Below are positions 43,056 to 51,085 of a DNA stretch of 64,000 nucleotides, piece after piece. A program made the position numbers and the translations under genes. How positions within the stretch are numbered: the first letter of the stretch is position 1; every line of letters begins with the position of its first letter. The notes under the pieces are model-generated. The model did no database searches. It was not told the origin of the DNA and saw only the letters and a list, made by a program, of their open reading frames with translations. Origin of the DNA: Actinomadura rudentiformis (GTDB lineage Bacteria; Actinomycetota; Actinomycetes; Streptosporangiales; Streptosporangiaceae); assembly GCF_008923185.1 (NCBI RefSeq), contig NZ_WBMT01000003.1, positions 372,001-436,000 of the forward strand, read 5' to 3'.

Positions 43056-44537
43056 ATGGGCAGGGATGTATCGGCCGTCGCCATCAGTGGTGAGGATCGG
43101 CGGCGCTATCGCGACAAGGTGCGGCGCTGCCTGGATGTCCTGGCCCGCATGCTGAGCGAGTCGCAGTTCGAGTTCGAGCGACCGCACATCGGGCTGGAGA
43201 TCGAGCTCAACCTGGTGGACGGGTTGGGCGATCCGCTGATGCGCAACGACGACGTGCTGAAGGCGATCGCGGATCCGGCCTGGGCCACCGAGCTCGGCCA
43301 GTTCAATCTTGAGATCAACATCCCGCCCCGGGAACTGGGCGGGGAGGGCACCGGCGAACTGGAGACCGAGGTGCGCGAGCACCTCAACCACGCGGACGGA
43401 GCGGCCCGCGAGGTCGGTGCCTCGCTGGCGATGATCGGCATCCTGCCGACGCTGCGCCGTTCGGACATCGGCGAGGAGACGCTCTCGTCGAACACACGGT
43501 ACAAACTCCTCAACGAGCAGATCTTCGCGGCACGCGGCGAGGAACTGCACATCGACATCAACGGCCCCGAGCCGTTGAGCATGCACGCCGACAACATCAC
43601 GCCCGAGGCCGCGTGCACCAGCGTGCAGTTCCACCTCCAGGTCAGCCCCGACCACTTCGGCGCGCACTGGAACGCAGCCCAGGCCATCGCCGGGCCCCAG
43701 GTGGCCATGGCCGCCAACTCTCCGTTCCTCTTCGGTCACCGGCTGTGGCACGAGACCCGCATCACGCTGTTCGAGCAGGCCACCGACACCCGGCCGGACG
43801 AGCTCAAGGCGCAGGGTGTGCGCCCACGGGTGTGGTTCGGCGAACGCTGGATCACCTCGGTCTTCGATCTCTTCGAGGAGAACACCCGCTACTTCCCCGC
43901 GCTGCTGCCGCTGTGCGACGAGGAAGATCCCTTGGAGACCCTGCAGGAAGGCCGCATCCCGGAGCTGGGCGAGCTCTCGCTGCACAACGGCACGGTCTAC
44001 CGCTGGAACCGTCCCATCTACGCCGTGGTGAACGGCCGTCCGCACCTGCGCATCGAGAACCGCGTGCTCCCGGCGGGCCCGACGGTGGCCGACATCGTGG
44101 CCAACGGCGCGTTCTACTACGGCGTCCTGCGCATGCTCGCCGAGGAGGAACGCCCCGTGTGGAGCCGGATGTCGTTCGCGACCGCGGCCGACAACCTGCA
44201 CCGCGCGGCCCGCGACGGGATGGATGCGACCCTTTACTGGCCCGGCCTGGGCGACGTGCCCGCCGCCGAGCTGGTGCTCCGGCGCCTGCTGCCGCTGGCG
44301 TACGAGGGACTGGACCGCTGGGGCGTCGAGCCGGCCCGCCGCGACCGGCTCATGGGCATCATCGAGCGGCGGTGCATCACCGGCCGCACCGGTGCGGCGT
44401 GGCAGATCGAGACCGTGCAGGCGATCGAGGACTCGTTCGGCACCGAACGGCATGAGGCCCTCCGCCTGATGACCCGCAGCTACATCGAGCGCATGAACAC
44501 CAACGAGCCCGTCCACACCTGGACCCCCGGCCCCTAG
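43056..44537 (+). CDS. Glutamate-cysteine ligase family (GCS2-like) protein
   Basis: The protein has 493 residues. The core has FERPHIGLEIELNLVDG (Glu residues for the first metal), LGQFNLEINIPPREL, LHIDINGPEPLSM, TSVQFHLQVSP and ANSPFLFGHRLWHETR, all as in carboxylate-amine ligases of the GCS2/YbdK type, which join Glu and an amine using ATP. In actinobacteria the mycothiol route does not need GSH, so its product is probably another gamma-glutamyl compound. No ergothioneine genes lie nearby. A clear ribosome-binding site (GTAGGGGACGG) precedes the ATG. A hairpin overlaps its stop codon. Confidence 0.82.
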   Translation: MGRDVSAVAISGEDRRRYRDKVRRCLDVLARMLSESQFEFERPHIGLEIELNLVDGLGDPLMRNDDVLKAIADPAWATELGQFNLEINIPPRELGGEGTGELETEVREHLNHADGAAREVGASLAMIGILPTLRRSDIGEETLSSNTRYKLLNEQIFAARGEELHIDINGPEPLSMHADNITPEAACTSVQFHLQVSPDHFGAHWNAAQAIAGPQVAMAANSPFLFGHRLWHETRITLFEQATDTRPDELKAQGVRPRVWFGERWITSVFDLFEENTRYFPALLPLCDEEDPLETLQEGRIPELGELSLHNGTVYRWNRPIYAVVNGRPHLRIENRVLPAGPTVADIVANGAFYYGVLRMLAEEERPVWSRMSFATAADNLHRAARDGMDATLYWPGLGDVPAAELVLRRLLPLAYEGLDRWGVEPARRDRLMGIIERRCITGRTGAAWQIETVQAIEDSFGTERHEALRLMTRSYIERMNTNEPVHTWTPGP

Positions 44538-44555
44538 GCCGCGCGCCTGAGGGGC
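44530..44555. terminator. Hairpin at the end of the ligase gene
   Basis: GCCCCTAGGC (44530-44539) pairs with GCCT and AGGGGC (44545-44555) around a 5-base loop, with one bulged G. The stop codon TAG is inside the left arm. No T run follows. Confidence 0.5.
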
Positions 44556-44620
44556 TGATCTTCACAGATTCGCCACAATTCGCTCCCAAAGCACCCACGA
44601 CGCCCGCCTAAAGTCGGGCC

Positions 44621-45379
44621 GTGGCAGAGAAGGCACAGCCTGTAGGCAGGCAGCGCGCGGGGTCGCCCGAGGGAGGTCGACCCCCCACACCCCCCGCCGC
44701 CGCTGCGCCGCGCATTCTGGTCGTGGAGGACGAACCCACGATCGCGCGCGCGGTGGCGGACCGGCTCACTGCGGAGGGGTTCGCGGTGGAGACCGCCGGT
44801 GATGGCCCGTCGGCGGTCGAGCGGGCCCGCTCGTACGAGCCGGATCTGATCGTGCTCGACGTGATGTTGCCGGGCTTCGACGGCCTGGAGGTCTGCCGCC
44901 GTGTTCAGGCCGAACGCAGCGTCCCGGTCCTGATGCTGACCGCCCGCGACGACGAGACCGACCTTCTCGTGGGCCTCGGTGTCGGCGCCGACGACTACAT
45001 CACCAAGCCGTTCAGCATGCGGGAGCTGGTCGCCCGCGTCCGGACGGTGTTGCGGCGGTTCGAGCGGGCCGAGGCGCCCGCCGCCCCGGACGTCCTGCGC
45101 CTGGGCCCGCTGGAGATCGACCAGAGGGCGCGCCGCGTCCGGCGGGACGGCCATGAGGTACATCTGACGCCGACCGAATACGACCTGCTGGGATGCCTGG
45201 TCCGCAATCCGGGCACCGTGCTCACCCGCGCGCTGCTGCTGGAACAGGTGTGGGACTGGGCCGACGCGTCCGGCACCCGCGCCGTGGACAGCCACGTCAA
45301 GGCACTGCGCCGCAAGCTCGGCGCCGACCTGATCCGCACGGTGCACGGGGTCGGCTACTCGTTCGAGGTCCCGTCATGA
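44621..45379 (+). CDS. OmpR-family response regulator
   Basis: The protein has 252 residues. A Pro-rich leader of 30 residues precedes the receiver (RILVVEDEPTIARAVADRL, phospho-Asp in LIVLDVMLPGFDGL, Lys in YITKPFSMREL). The winged helix has VHLTPTEYDLLGCLVRNPGTVLTRALLLEQVWDW and SHVKALRRKLGADLIRTVHGVGYSFE. It starts at GTG 44621. The next gene, its kinase, begins with an ATG inside its stop (ATGA). The set resembles envelope-stress two-component systems in layout only; the signal is unknown. Confidence 0.95.
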   Translation: MAEKAQPVGRQRAGSPEGGRPPTPPAAAAPRILVVEDEPTIARAVADRLTAEGFAVETAGDGPSAVERARSYEPDLIVLDVMLPGFDGLEVCRRVQAERSVPVLMLTARDDETDLLVGLGVGADDYITKPFSMRELVARVRTVLRRFERAEAPAAPDVLRLGPLEIDQRARRVRRDGHEVHLTPTEYDLLGCLVRNPGTVLTRALLLEQVWDWADASGTRAVDSHVKALRRKLGADLIRTVHGVGYSFEVPS

Positions 45380-46416
45380 GATTTCTTCACGGGTTGTGGG
45401 CGCGGCTGCCCCGTCCGCTCGACCCGCTGCGCTCGATCAAGGTCAAGTTCGGGGTCGTCACGGTGGTGACCGCCTGCACCGCCGTCCTGATCGTGCTCTG
45501 GGGGTACGCGCTGGGCTTCCGGGCCCGCCAGACCATGCCCGTCGGCGTCCTCATCTCCCTCGGGGTGGTGCAGCTGATCGCACACGGCATGACCGCGCCG
45601 CTACGCGAGATGACCACCGCCGCCCGGGCCATGGCCCGGGGCGATTACAGCCGCCGTGTCCGCGCCAGCTCCCGGGACGAGGTGGGCGAGCTCGCCCAGG
45701 CGTTCAACCGCATGGCCGCCGACCTGGCCGCCGTGGACCGCCAGCGCCGCGAGTTCGTGGCGAACGTGTCGCACGAGCTCCGCACCCCGATCAGCGCGCT
45801 CCGCGCCGTGCTGGAGAACGTCGCGGACGGCGTCACCCCGGCCACCCCGGAGGTCCTCGAATCCGCGGTCGAGCAGACCGAACGGCTCGGCCGCCTCGTC
45901 ACCCAGCTGCTCGATCTCTCCCGTGTGGACGCCGGCGCCGACACCCTGGAACGCACCACCCTCGACGTGGCCGCGTTCGTCGCCGAGGCGACCGCCGCGT
46001 ATCCGGACGCCCGCCTGGACATCGATGTCGCGCCAGGTCTGGCGGCCGTGGCCGACCGGGACCGCCTGCACCAGGTCCTGGCCAACCTGCTCGACAACGC
46101 CGTCCGCCACAGCCCTCCTGGCGGCACCGTCACGGTGACCGCGCGCCCGGCGCCGGACGGCGGGCTCAGCCTCGAGGTCTCCGACGAGGGCCCCGGAATC
46201 CCGCAGGCCGAACGTTCGCAGGTCTTCGAACGCTTCAACCGCGGAGCCGCGTCCGGCACCGGCGTGGGCACCCCCGGCGGCGGCACGGGGCTGGGCCTGG
46301 CCATCGCCCGCTGGGCCGTCGACCTGCACGGCGGGGACATCTTCGTCGTCGACAGCCCGAGCGGCTGCCGGATCCGCGTCCTCATCCCGCGGGCCGCAGC
46401 CTGCGATGGAAACTAG
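45376..46416 (+). CDS. Sensor histidine kinase, partner of the OmpR regulator
   Basis: The protein has 346 residues. Two membrane helices (VVTVVTACTAVLIVLWGYAL and VGVLISLGVVQLIAHGM) lie close together, so there is almost no outside domain, and it may sense within the membrane. HAMP (MTAPLREMTTAARAMARGDYSRRV), HisKA (FVANVSHELRTPISALRAVLE) and HATPase (NLLDNAVRHSPPGG, SDEGPGIPQAERSQVFERF, GGGTGLGLAIARW) follow in order. Translation is coupled to the response regulator by a 4-base overlap. It is convergent with a PucR-type gene. Confidence 0.94.
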   Translation: MRFLHGLWARLPRPLDPLRSIKVKFGVVTVVTACTAVLIVLWGYALGFRARQTMPVGVLISLGVVQLIAHGMTAPLREMTTAARAMARGDYSRRVRASSRDEVGELAQAFNRMAADLAAVDRQRREFVANVSHELRTPISALRAVLENVADGVTPATPEVLESAVEQTERLGRLVTQLLDLSRVDAGADTLERTTLDVAAFVAEATAAYPDARLDIDVAPGLAAVADRDRLHQVLANLLDNAVRHSPPGGTVTVTARPAPDGGLSLEVSDEGPGIPQAERSQVFERFNRGAASGTGVGTPGGGTGLGLAIARWAVDLHGGDIFVVDSPSGCRIRVLIPRAAACDGN

Positions 46417-46425
46417 CGACGGAGG

Positions 46426-47691
46426 CTAGCGGCGGAAGCTGACGACCTCCGCCGTGTCGCCGACGGCCTCTCCGGTGGAGGGGATGATCTGCTCGCCGGG
46501 ACGGTCGCCGAGCAGGGCCCGCGCGCGGAGGACGATCTCCAGGTCGAAGCGCAGGTCGGGGTCGAGAAGCTGGTCGCCGAAGAGCTCCTCCAGCTGGCGG
46601 AGCCGGTAGCGGACCGTCTGGGGGTGGACGTGGAGGCGCATGGCGACCTCGTTGGCGTTCCGGCCGGACTGGAGCCAGGCGAGGAGGGTCTCGGCGAGCC
46701 GGTCCTGCTGGCTCGAACGCAGGTGGGACAGGGGAGCCAGGCGCAGCCGCGCCAGCGACGTGATCAGCTCCTCGTCCTGGAAGAGGATCAGCGTGGACAT
46801 GTGCTCGACGCTGCGGATCACGCCGGTGGTCGCCCCGATGACGCCGCGTTCGGCCAGGCCGAGGGTCTTGCGGGCCCATTCGATCGAACGTGCCGCCTCG
46901 TTCAGCGGCACGGTCGGCCCGACCACGGCCAGTGACCCGCTCAGGGCGCGGTCCACCAGCTTGGCGCGGCCCGGCCCGTCGGGATCGGGAATGATCAGGG
47001 CCGGCGTGCGGCGGCCGAGGTCGGAGAGGATGTCGGGCGGGAACGCCGTCGGCTGGCGGGTCTCCTGGCCGAGGGCGACGGCGGCGACCGTGCGCGGGAT
47101 GGGCCAGTGCGCGGCCGCGGCGAGGTCGGCGATGGCCTCGGGCGCAGCGGGCGGGTCGGCGAACAGCAGGTCGAGCAGGCGCTTGCGCCGCCGCTGCATC
47201 TCACCGGCCACGGCGGCCTTGGCCTGCGCGTACCCCTCGCCGGCCGCGGCGGCCAGCTCGTCCTGGAACAACATCAGCGCCTCGCCGACGGCGCCCAGTG
47301 TCCGGGCGGGGACCTCCAGGGCGGCGGCGCCCTCGGCCATGCGGCGCCAGGCCACCATGCCGCCGACCCGCATCGCGGTCTGGACGGCGTCCAGGCTGCG
47401 GCCCTCCCCGGCCTCGCCACGGCCGATCGTCCGGAAGAAGTCGATCACCGAGGAGTCCGGCTCCTTCGGATCGGCGACCCGCTCGACGAAGTAGTGCAGG
47501 ACGCGCTCGACGGCGAGACGGAGCGTGCTCGAATAGGGCCCCTCCCCGGGCCGGTCGTACTCGCGCACGCGCGTCTGGATCTCCTGGATCATGTCGTCCG
47601 CGACCTCGTCGAGGTGCGGCCGCATGTGGTCCGCCAGCTCACGAGGCAGGTCCGTCCAAGGTCTTCCGCTCACCTCGGCACCGTTGACCAC
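46426..47691 (-). CDS. PucR/CdaR-type transcriptional regulator
   Basis: The protein has about 421 residues from GTG 47691, which has GGGGAGG five bases upstream; an ATG at 47763 lacks such a site. The N-terminal half is helical (RELADHMRPHLDEVADDMIQEI, ... VGEALMLFQDELAAAAGEGYAQAKAAV). A GGDEF-like middle domain holds ALIIPDPDG and VVGPTVPLNEAARSIEWARK. The C-terminal PucR HTH is ETLLAWLQSGRNANEVAMRLHVHPQTVRYRLRQLEELFG. Such proteins activate metabolic genes in response to a small ligand. The target is unknown; the divergent qcrB is possible. Confidence 0.9.
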   Translation of the reverse strand: MVNGAEVSGRPWTDLPRELADHMRPHLDEVADDMIQEIQTRVREYDRPGEGPYSSTLRLAVERVLHYFVERVADPKEPDSSVIDFFRTIGRGEAGEGRSLDAVQTAMRVGGMVAWRRMAEGAAALEVPARTLGAVGEALMLFQDELAAAAGEGYAQAKAAVAGEMQRRRKRLLDLLFADPPAAPEAIADLAAAAHWPIPRTVAAVALGQETRQPTAFPPDILSDLGRRTPALIIPDPDGPGRAKLVDRALSGSLAVVGPTVPLNEAARSIEWARKTLGLAERGVIGATTGVIRSVEHMSTLILFQDEELITSLARLRLAPLSHLRSSQQDRLAETLLAWLQSGRNANEVAMRLHVHPQTVRYRLRQLEELFGDQLLDPDLRFDLEIVLRARALLGDRPGEQIIPSTGEAVGDTAEVVSFRR

Positions 47692-47967
47692 GTGCGCCTC
47701 CCCACCGTTCGCTCCCCCGCGTACAGCGCCGGACACAAGGGGTAATTGATTACTTATGTGCACCGTGTGGTGGAAATCATGTCCCTTTGGTCACCCGGGC
47801 GCAAAGTCTAAGTCGAGCCGCGACCAGATTCGGCCGGACCGGAAGACAACACGCCACAGGGCTGGGCTCTGGCCCCTCTTTGCGGGTAATGCGACATTGG
47901 TAGAGGCAAGACGAACGACCAATGCGAAAGGTGGTCGGTTCCGGGCCACCGGTGCAGGAGGTCCCGA

Positions 47968-49617
47968 ATGCCCGCGTCCCCGCAGTCTCCGAAGGCGCTT
48001 GCGGCGACCGGCCGCGCGATCGACGATCGGCTCGGCGGCGGCTCGTTCGCCCGCAAGGCCCTGCGCAAGGCCTTTCCGGACCACTGGAGCTTCCTGCTCG
48101 GCGAGATCGCGCTGTACTCGTTCGCGATCGTCCTGCTCACCGGGGTCTTCCTGACCTTCTTCTACAAGCCGAGCATGACCGAGGTCGTCTACGAGGGGTC
48201 GTACCAGCCGCTGCGCGGGGTGCGGATGAGCGAGGCGTACGCGTCGACGCTGCACATCACGTTCGACGTGCGGGGCGGGCTGCTGGTGAGGCAGATCCAC
48301 CACTGGTCGACGATCCTGTTCATGGCGGCGATCGTCGTCCATCTGCTGCGCAACTTCTTCACCGGCGCGTTCCGCAAGCCCCGCGAGCTCAACTGGCTGA
48401 TCGGGATCGTGCTGTTCATGCTCGTCATGGTGAACGGGCTGTTCGGCTACTCGCTGCCCGACGACCTGCTCTCCGGCACCGGCATCCGGATCCTGGAGGG
48501 CGTGATCCTGTCGATCCCGGTGGTCGGCTCGTACGCGCTGATGTTCCTGTTCGGCGGGGAGTTCCCGGGCGACCTGATCATCCCGCGACTGTACGTCATC
48601 CACATCCTGTTGATACCGGGGATCCTGCTCGCCCTCATCCCGCTGCACGCCGTGGTGCTGACCTGGCGCCAGACGCACACGCAGTTCCCGGGGAAGGGAA
48701 GCACCAACCGGACGGTCCAGGGCGGCCCGTTCTTCCCGGTGTTCATCGGCAAGACCACGGCGTTCTTCCTGTGGGTCCTCGGCGTGACGGTGCTGCTGGC
48801 GACGTTCTTCCAGATCAACCCGGTCTGGTTGTTCGGCCCGTACGACCCGGGCGCGATCAGCTCGGGCTCCCAGCCGGACTGGTACATGGGGTGGCTGGAG
48901 GGCTCGTTGCGGATCATGCCCTCGTGGGAGATCACCGCGTGGGGGCACACGCTGCCGATGAGCGTGATCGTGCCCGCCCTGGTCGTGCCGGGCGTCCTGT
49001 TCACCGGGCTGGCGGTCTACCCGTTCCTGGAACGCTGGGTGACCGGCGACCACGAGATCCACCACCTGCTCGACCGGCCGCGCGACGTGCCCGCCCGGAC
49101 CGGGATCGGCGTCGCCGGCGTGATCTTCTACGGCGGGCTGTGGGCGGCCGGCGGCAACGACGTGATCGCGGAGCGGTTCGAGATCCCGCTGTTCTGGACG
49201 ACGTGGTTCTTCCGCGGGCTGGTGATCCTCGGACCGGTGCTGGGCTACGTCATCGCGTACCGCATCTGCCTGGGCCTGCAGCGCCGCGACCGGGCCCTGG
49301 TGGAGCACGGACTGGAGACCGGCGTCATCCGGCAGCGGCCGAGCGGCGAGTACATCGAGGTCGAACGCACCCTGCCCGTCGAGGAGATCGGCGCGATCAC
49401 CGATCCCCGGCCACGGCCCGCCCTGCCGATGGGACGGCCGGAACGCGAGGGCGTCGAAGCACCCGAGCTCCGGGGCCGGCTCGGCAAGGTCCGCGCGGCC
49501 CTCAACCGGCACTTCATGGCCGATCTCGCGGAGCCACCCACACCGCCGAACGGCCATGACGGCGAACATCCGGACGGTGAACGCGCTCCTGCGGAGCACA
49601 AAGCACTGGAGCCCTGA
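47968..49617 (+). CDS. qcrB: Cytochrome b subunit QcrB (isolated copy)
   Basis: The protein has 549 residues with about nine membrane helices. The haem-binding His pairs lie in VRQIHHWSTILFMAAIVVHLL and PRLYVIHILLIPGILLALIPLHAV, and the Qo-site helix follows with GGEFPGD. The hydrophilic C-terminal extension (RPRPALPMGRPEREGVEAP...) is typical of actinobacterial QcrB, which works with QcrA and QcrC between menaquinol and cytochrome aa3. Here qcrA, qcrC and ctaE are absent on both sides, so this is probably an extra copy. GGAGG precedes ATG 47968. A strong hairpin ends it. Confidence 0.92.
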   Translation: MPASPQSPKALAATGRAIDDRLGGGSFARKALRKAFPDHWSFLLGEIALYSFAIVLLTGVFLTFFYKPSMTEVVYEGSYQPLRGVRMSEAYASTLHITFDVRGGLLVRQIHHWSTILFMAAIVVHLLRNFFTGAFRKPRELNWLIGIVLFMLVMVNGLFGYSLPDDLLSGTGIRILEGVILSIPVVGSYALMFLFGGEFPGDLIIPRLYVIHILLIPGILLALIPLHAVVLTWRQTHTQFPGKGSTNRTVQGGPFFPVFIGKTTAFFLWVLGVTVLLATFFQINPVWLFGPYDPGAISSGSQPDWYMGWLEGSLRIMPSWEITAWGHTLPMSVIVPALVVPGVLFTGLAVYPFLERWVTGDHEIHHLLDRPRDVPARTGIGVAGVIFYGGLWAAGGNDVIAERFEIPLFWTTWFFRGLVILGPVLGYVIAYRICLGLQRRDRALVEHGLETGVIRQRPSGEYIEVERTLPVEEIGAITDPRPRPALPMGRPEREGVEAPELRGRLGKVRAALNRHFMADLAEPPTPPNGHDGEHPDGERAPAEHKALEP

Positions 49618-49663
49618 CACATCGCTTTATACGCACCGGAGCCCCGACAAGGCTCAATCAGCT

Positions 49664-49702
49664 GTGCCGGGGCCTCCCGAATCCATCGGGAGGCCCCGGC
49701 AC
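49664..49702. terminator. 17-bp hairpin between qcrB and ccr
   Basis: A 17-base left arm (49664-49680) pairs perfectly with 49686-49702 around loop ATCCA. It stands between convergent qcrB and the carboxylase/reductase gene and should insulate the polyketide locus from the respiratory gene. Confidence 0.9.
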
Positions 49703-49723
49703 ACCACGGGCGTAGGGGGTGGT

Positions 49724-51043
49724 TCAGCGGCGGTACAGGTGGAACTTCTCCTCGCCGATGCGCTCGCGCATCGCCGGGTCGTCCACGCCCTGGCCCTCGG
49801 CCGTCGCGCCGCAGAGAACGGCGACCTTGCCGATGTGCTGGTTGGTCTGCACCGCGCGGGTGGCCTCACCGGCCCCGTCGAGCGGGAAGACCGTCGACAG
49901 CGTCGGGTGGATCATTCCGAGGCCGATGAGCCGGTTGACCTCGACGGCCTCGTGGTAGTTGAAGCCGTGCGAGCCGATGATGCTCTTGAGGCGCATCCAC
50001 AGGAAGCGGTTGTCGTACTCGTGCTTGTAGCCCGTGGACGAGCCGCACGTGACGACCTTGCCGCCGCGCTTGGCAACGTAGACCGAGGCGCCGAAGGTCT
50101 CACGGCCCAGGTACTCGAAGACGATGCCCGGGTCCTCGCCCACCAGCCCGCGGATGGCCTCACCGAGGACACGGCCGGCCTTGGGGTGCCGCAGGCCCTG
50201 CTCGCCGAGGTTCAGCTCGTTGCGGTTGATGACGTGGTCGCAGCCCTGCGCACGGACGATCTCGGCCTTCTCCTCGGAGGAGACGACCGCGACGGGGATG
50301 CCGCCGCCGTTCTTGACCAGCTGGGTGGCGTACGAGCCGAGGCCGCCGGTGGCGCCCCAGATCAGCACGACGTCGCCCTGCTTCATCCGGGCGCCGTGCG
50401 TGCCGACCAGCATGCGGTACGCGGTGGCCGCGCACAGCGTGTTGGACGCCGACTCCTCCCAGGTGAGGTGCTTGGGCTTGCGGATGAGCTGGTTGGCCTT
50501 GGCGATGCAGTACTCGCCCAGCGAGCCGAAGTTGGTCTCGAACCCCCAGGCCAGCTGGGTCTCGCTCATCATGCCGTCGTCGTAGGAACCGTGGTCCTCC
50601 TCGTCCACGTACGACGGCGAGAGGACGACGCGGTCGCCGACCTTCCAGCTCTTCACGCCGGCACCGGTGCGGACGATCACGCCCGAGCCGTCCGAGCCGA
50701 GGATGTGGTACGGGAGGTCGTGCCGCGCCCCGTACCAGCCCTGGCGGCCGAACTTCTCCAGGAACGCGAACGTCGGCACCGGTTCGAAGATCGCCGACCA
50801 GACCGTGTTGAAGTTGATCGCGGCCGACATGACCGCGACCACGACCTCGTCGGGGGCCAGCTCGGGCATGTCGACCTCGCCGACGTGCAGGGAGCGGCGC
50901 ACGTCCTTGTCGGTCTGCCCTTCGAAGATGCCCACCTCGTTCTTCAAGGTGTAGGCGGCGCGGAAACGGGTGGGCAGTTCGCAGTCCAGCAGCTCCTTCT
51001 CGGACGCGCCGGACCGTACGGCTTCGAGCAGGGGGTCGGACAT
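49724..51043 (-). CDS. ccr: Crotonyl-CoA carboxylase/reductase family enzyme
   Basis: The protein has 439 residues of the medium-chain dehydrogenase family, close to Ccr over its full length. AINFNTVWSAIFEP, GFETNFGSLGEYCI, IWGATGGLGSYATQLVKNGGG (NADPH) and IVFEYLGRETFGASVYV are diagnostic. The CO2-binding set of Ccr is present (Asn79, Phe168, Glu169 and the His of GSHG at 359). Ccr converts 2-enoyl-CoA, CO2 and NADPH to alkylmalonyl-CoA extenders. After that His the motif is GFNY, where ethylmalonyl-type enzymes as I recall have FANY. It follows the PKS gene by 42 bp, with GGAGG upstream, as one transcript. Confidence 0.92.
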   Translation of the reverse strand: MSDPLLEAVRSGASEKELLDCELPTRFRAAYTLKNEVGIFEGQTDKDVRRSLHVGEVDMPELAPDEVVVAVMSAAINFNTVWSAIFEPVPTFAFLEKFGRQGWYGARHDLPYHILGSDGSGVIVRTGAGVKSWKVGDRVVLSPSYVDEEDHGSYDDGMMSETQLAWGFETNFGSLGEYCIAKANQLIRKPKHLTWEESASNTLCAATAYRMLVGTHGARMKQGDVVLIWGATGGLGSYATQLVKNGGGIPVAVVSSEEKAEIVRAQGCDHVINRNELNLGEQGLRHPKAGRVLGEAIRGLVGEDPGIVFEYLGRETFGASVYVAKRGGKVVTCGSSTGYKHEYDNRFLWMRLKSIIGSHGFNYHEAVEVNRLIGLGMIHPTLSTVFPLDGAGEATRAVQTNQHIGKVAVLCGATAEGQGVDDPAMRERIGEEKFHLYRR

Positions 51044-51085
51044 TGATCTCCTCCGTTGAGGCGGGGGTGGGGGAAGGAGCCCCGG

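Noticed and set aside
47895..47924. CATTGGT/ACCAATG inverted pair upstream of qcrB
   Set aside because: Seven-base arms 16 bases apart with no second copy; this may be chance in a 276-bp interval.
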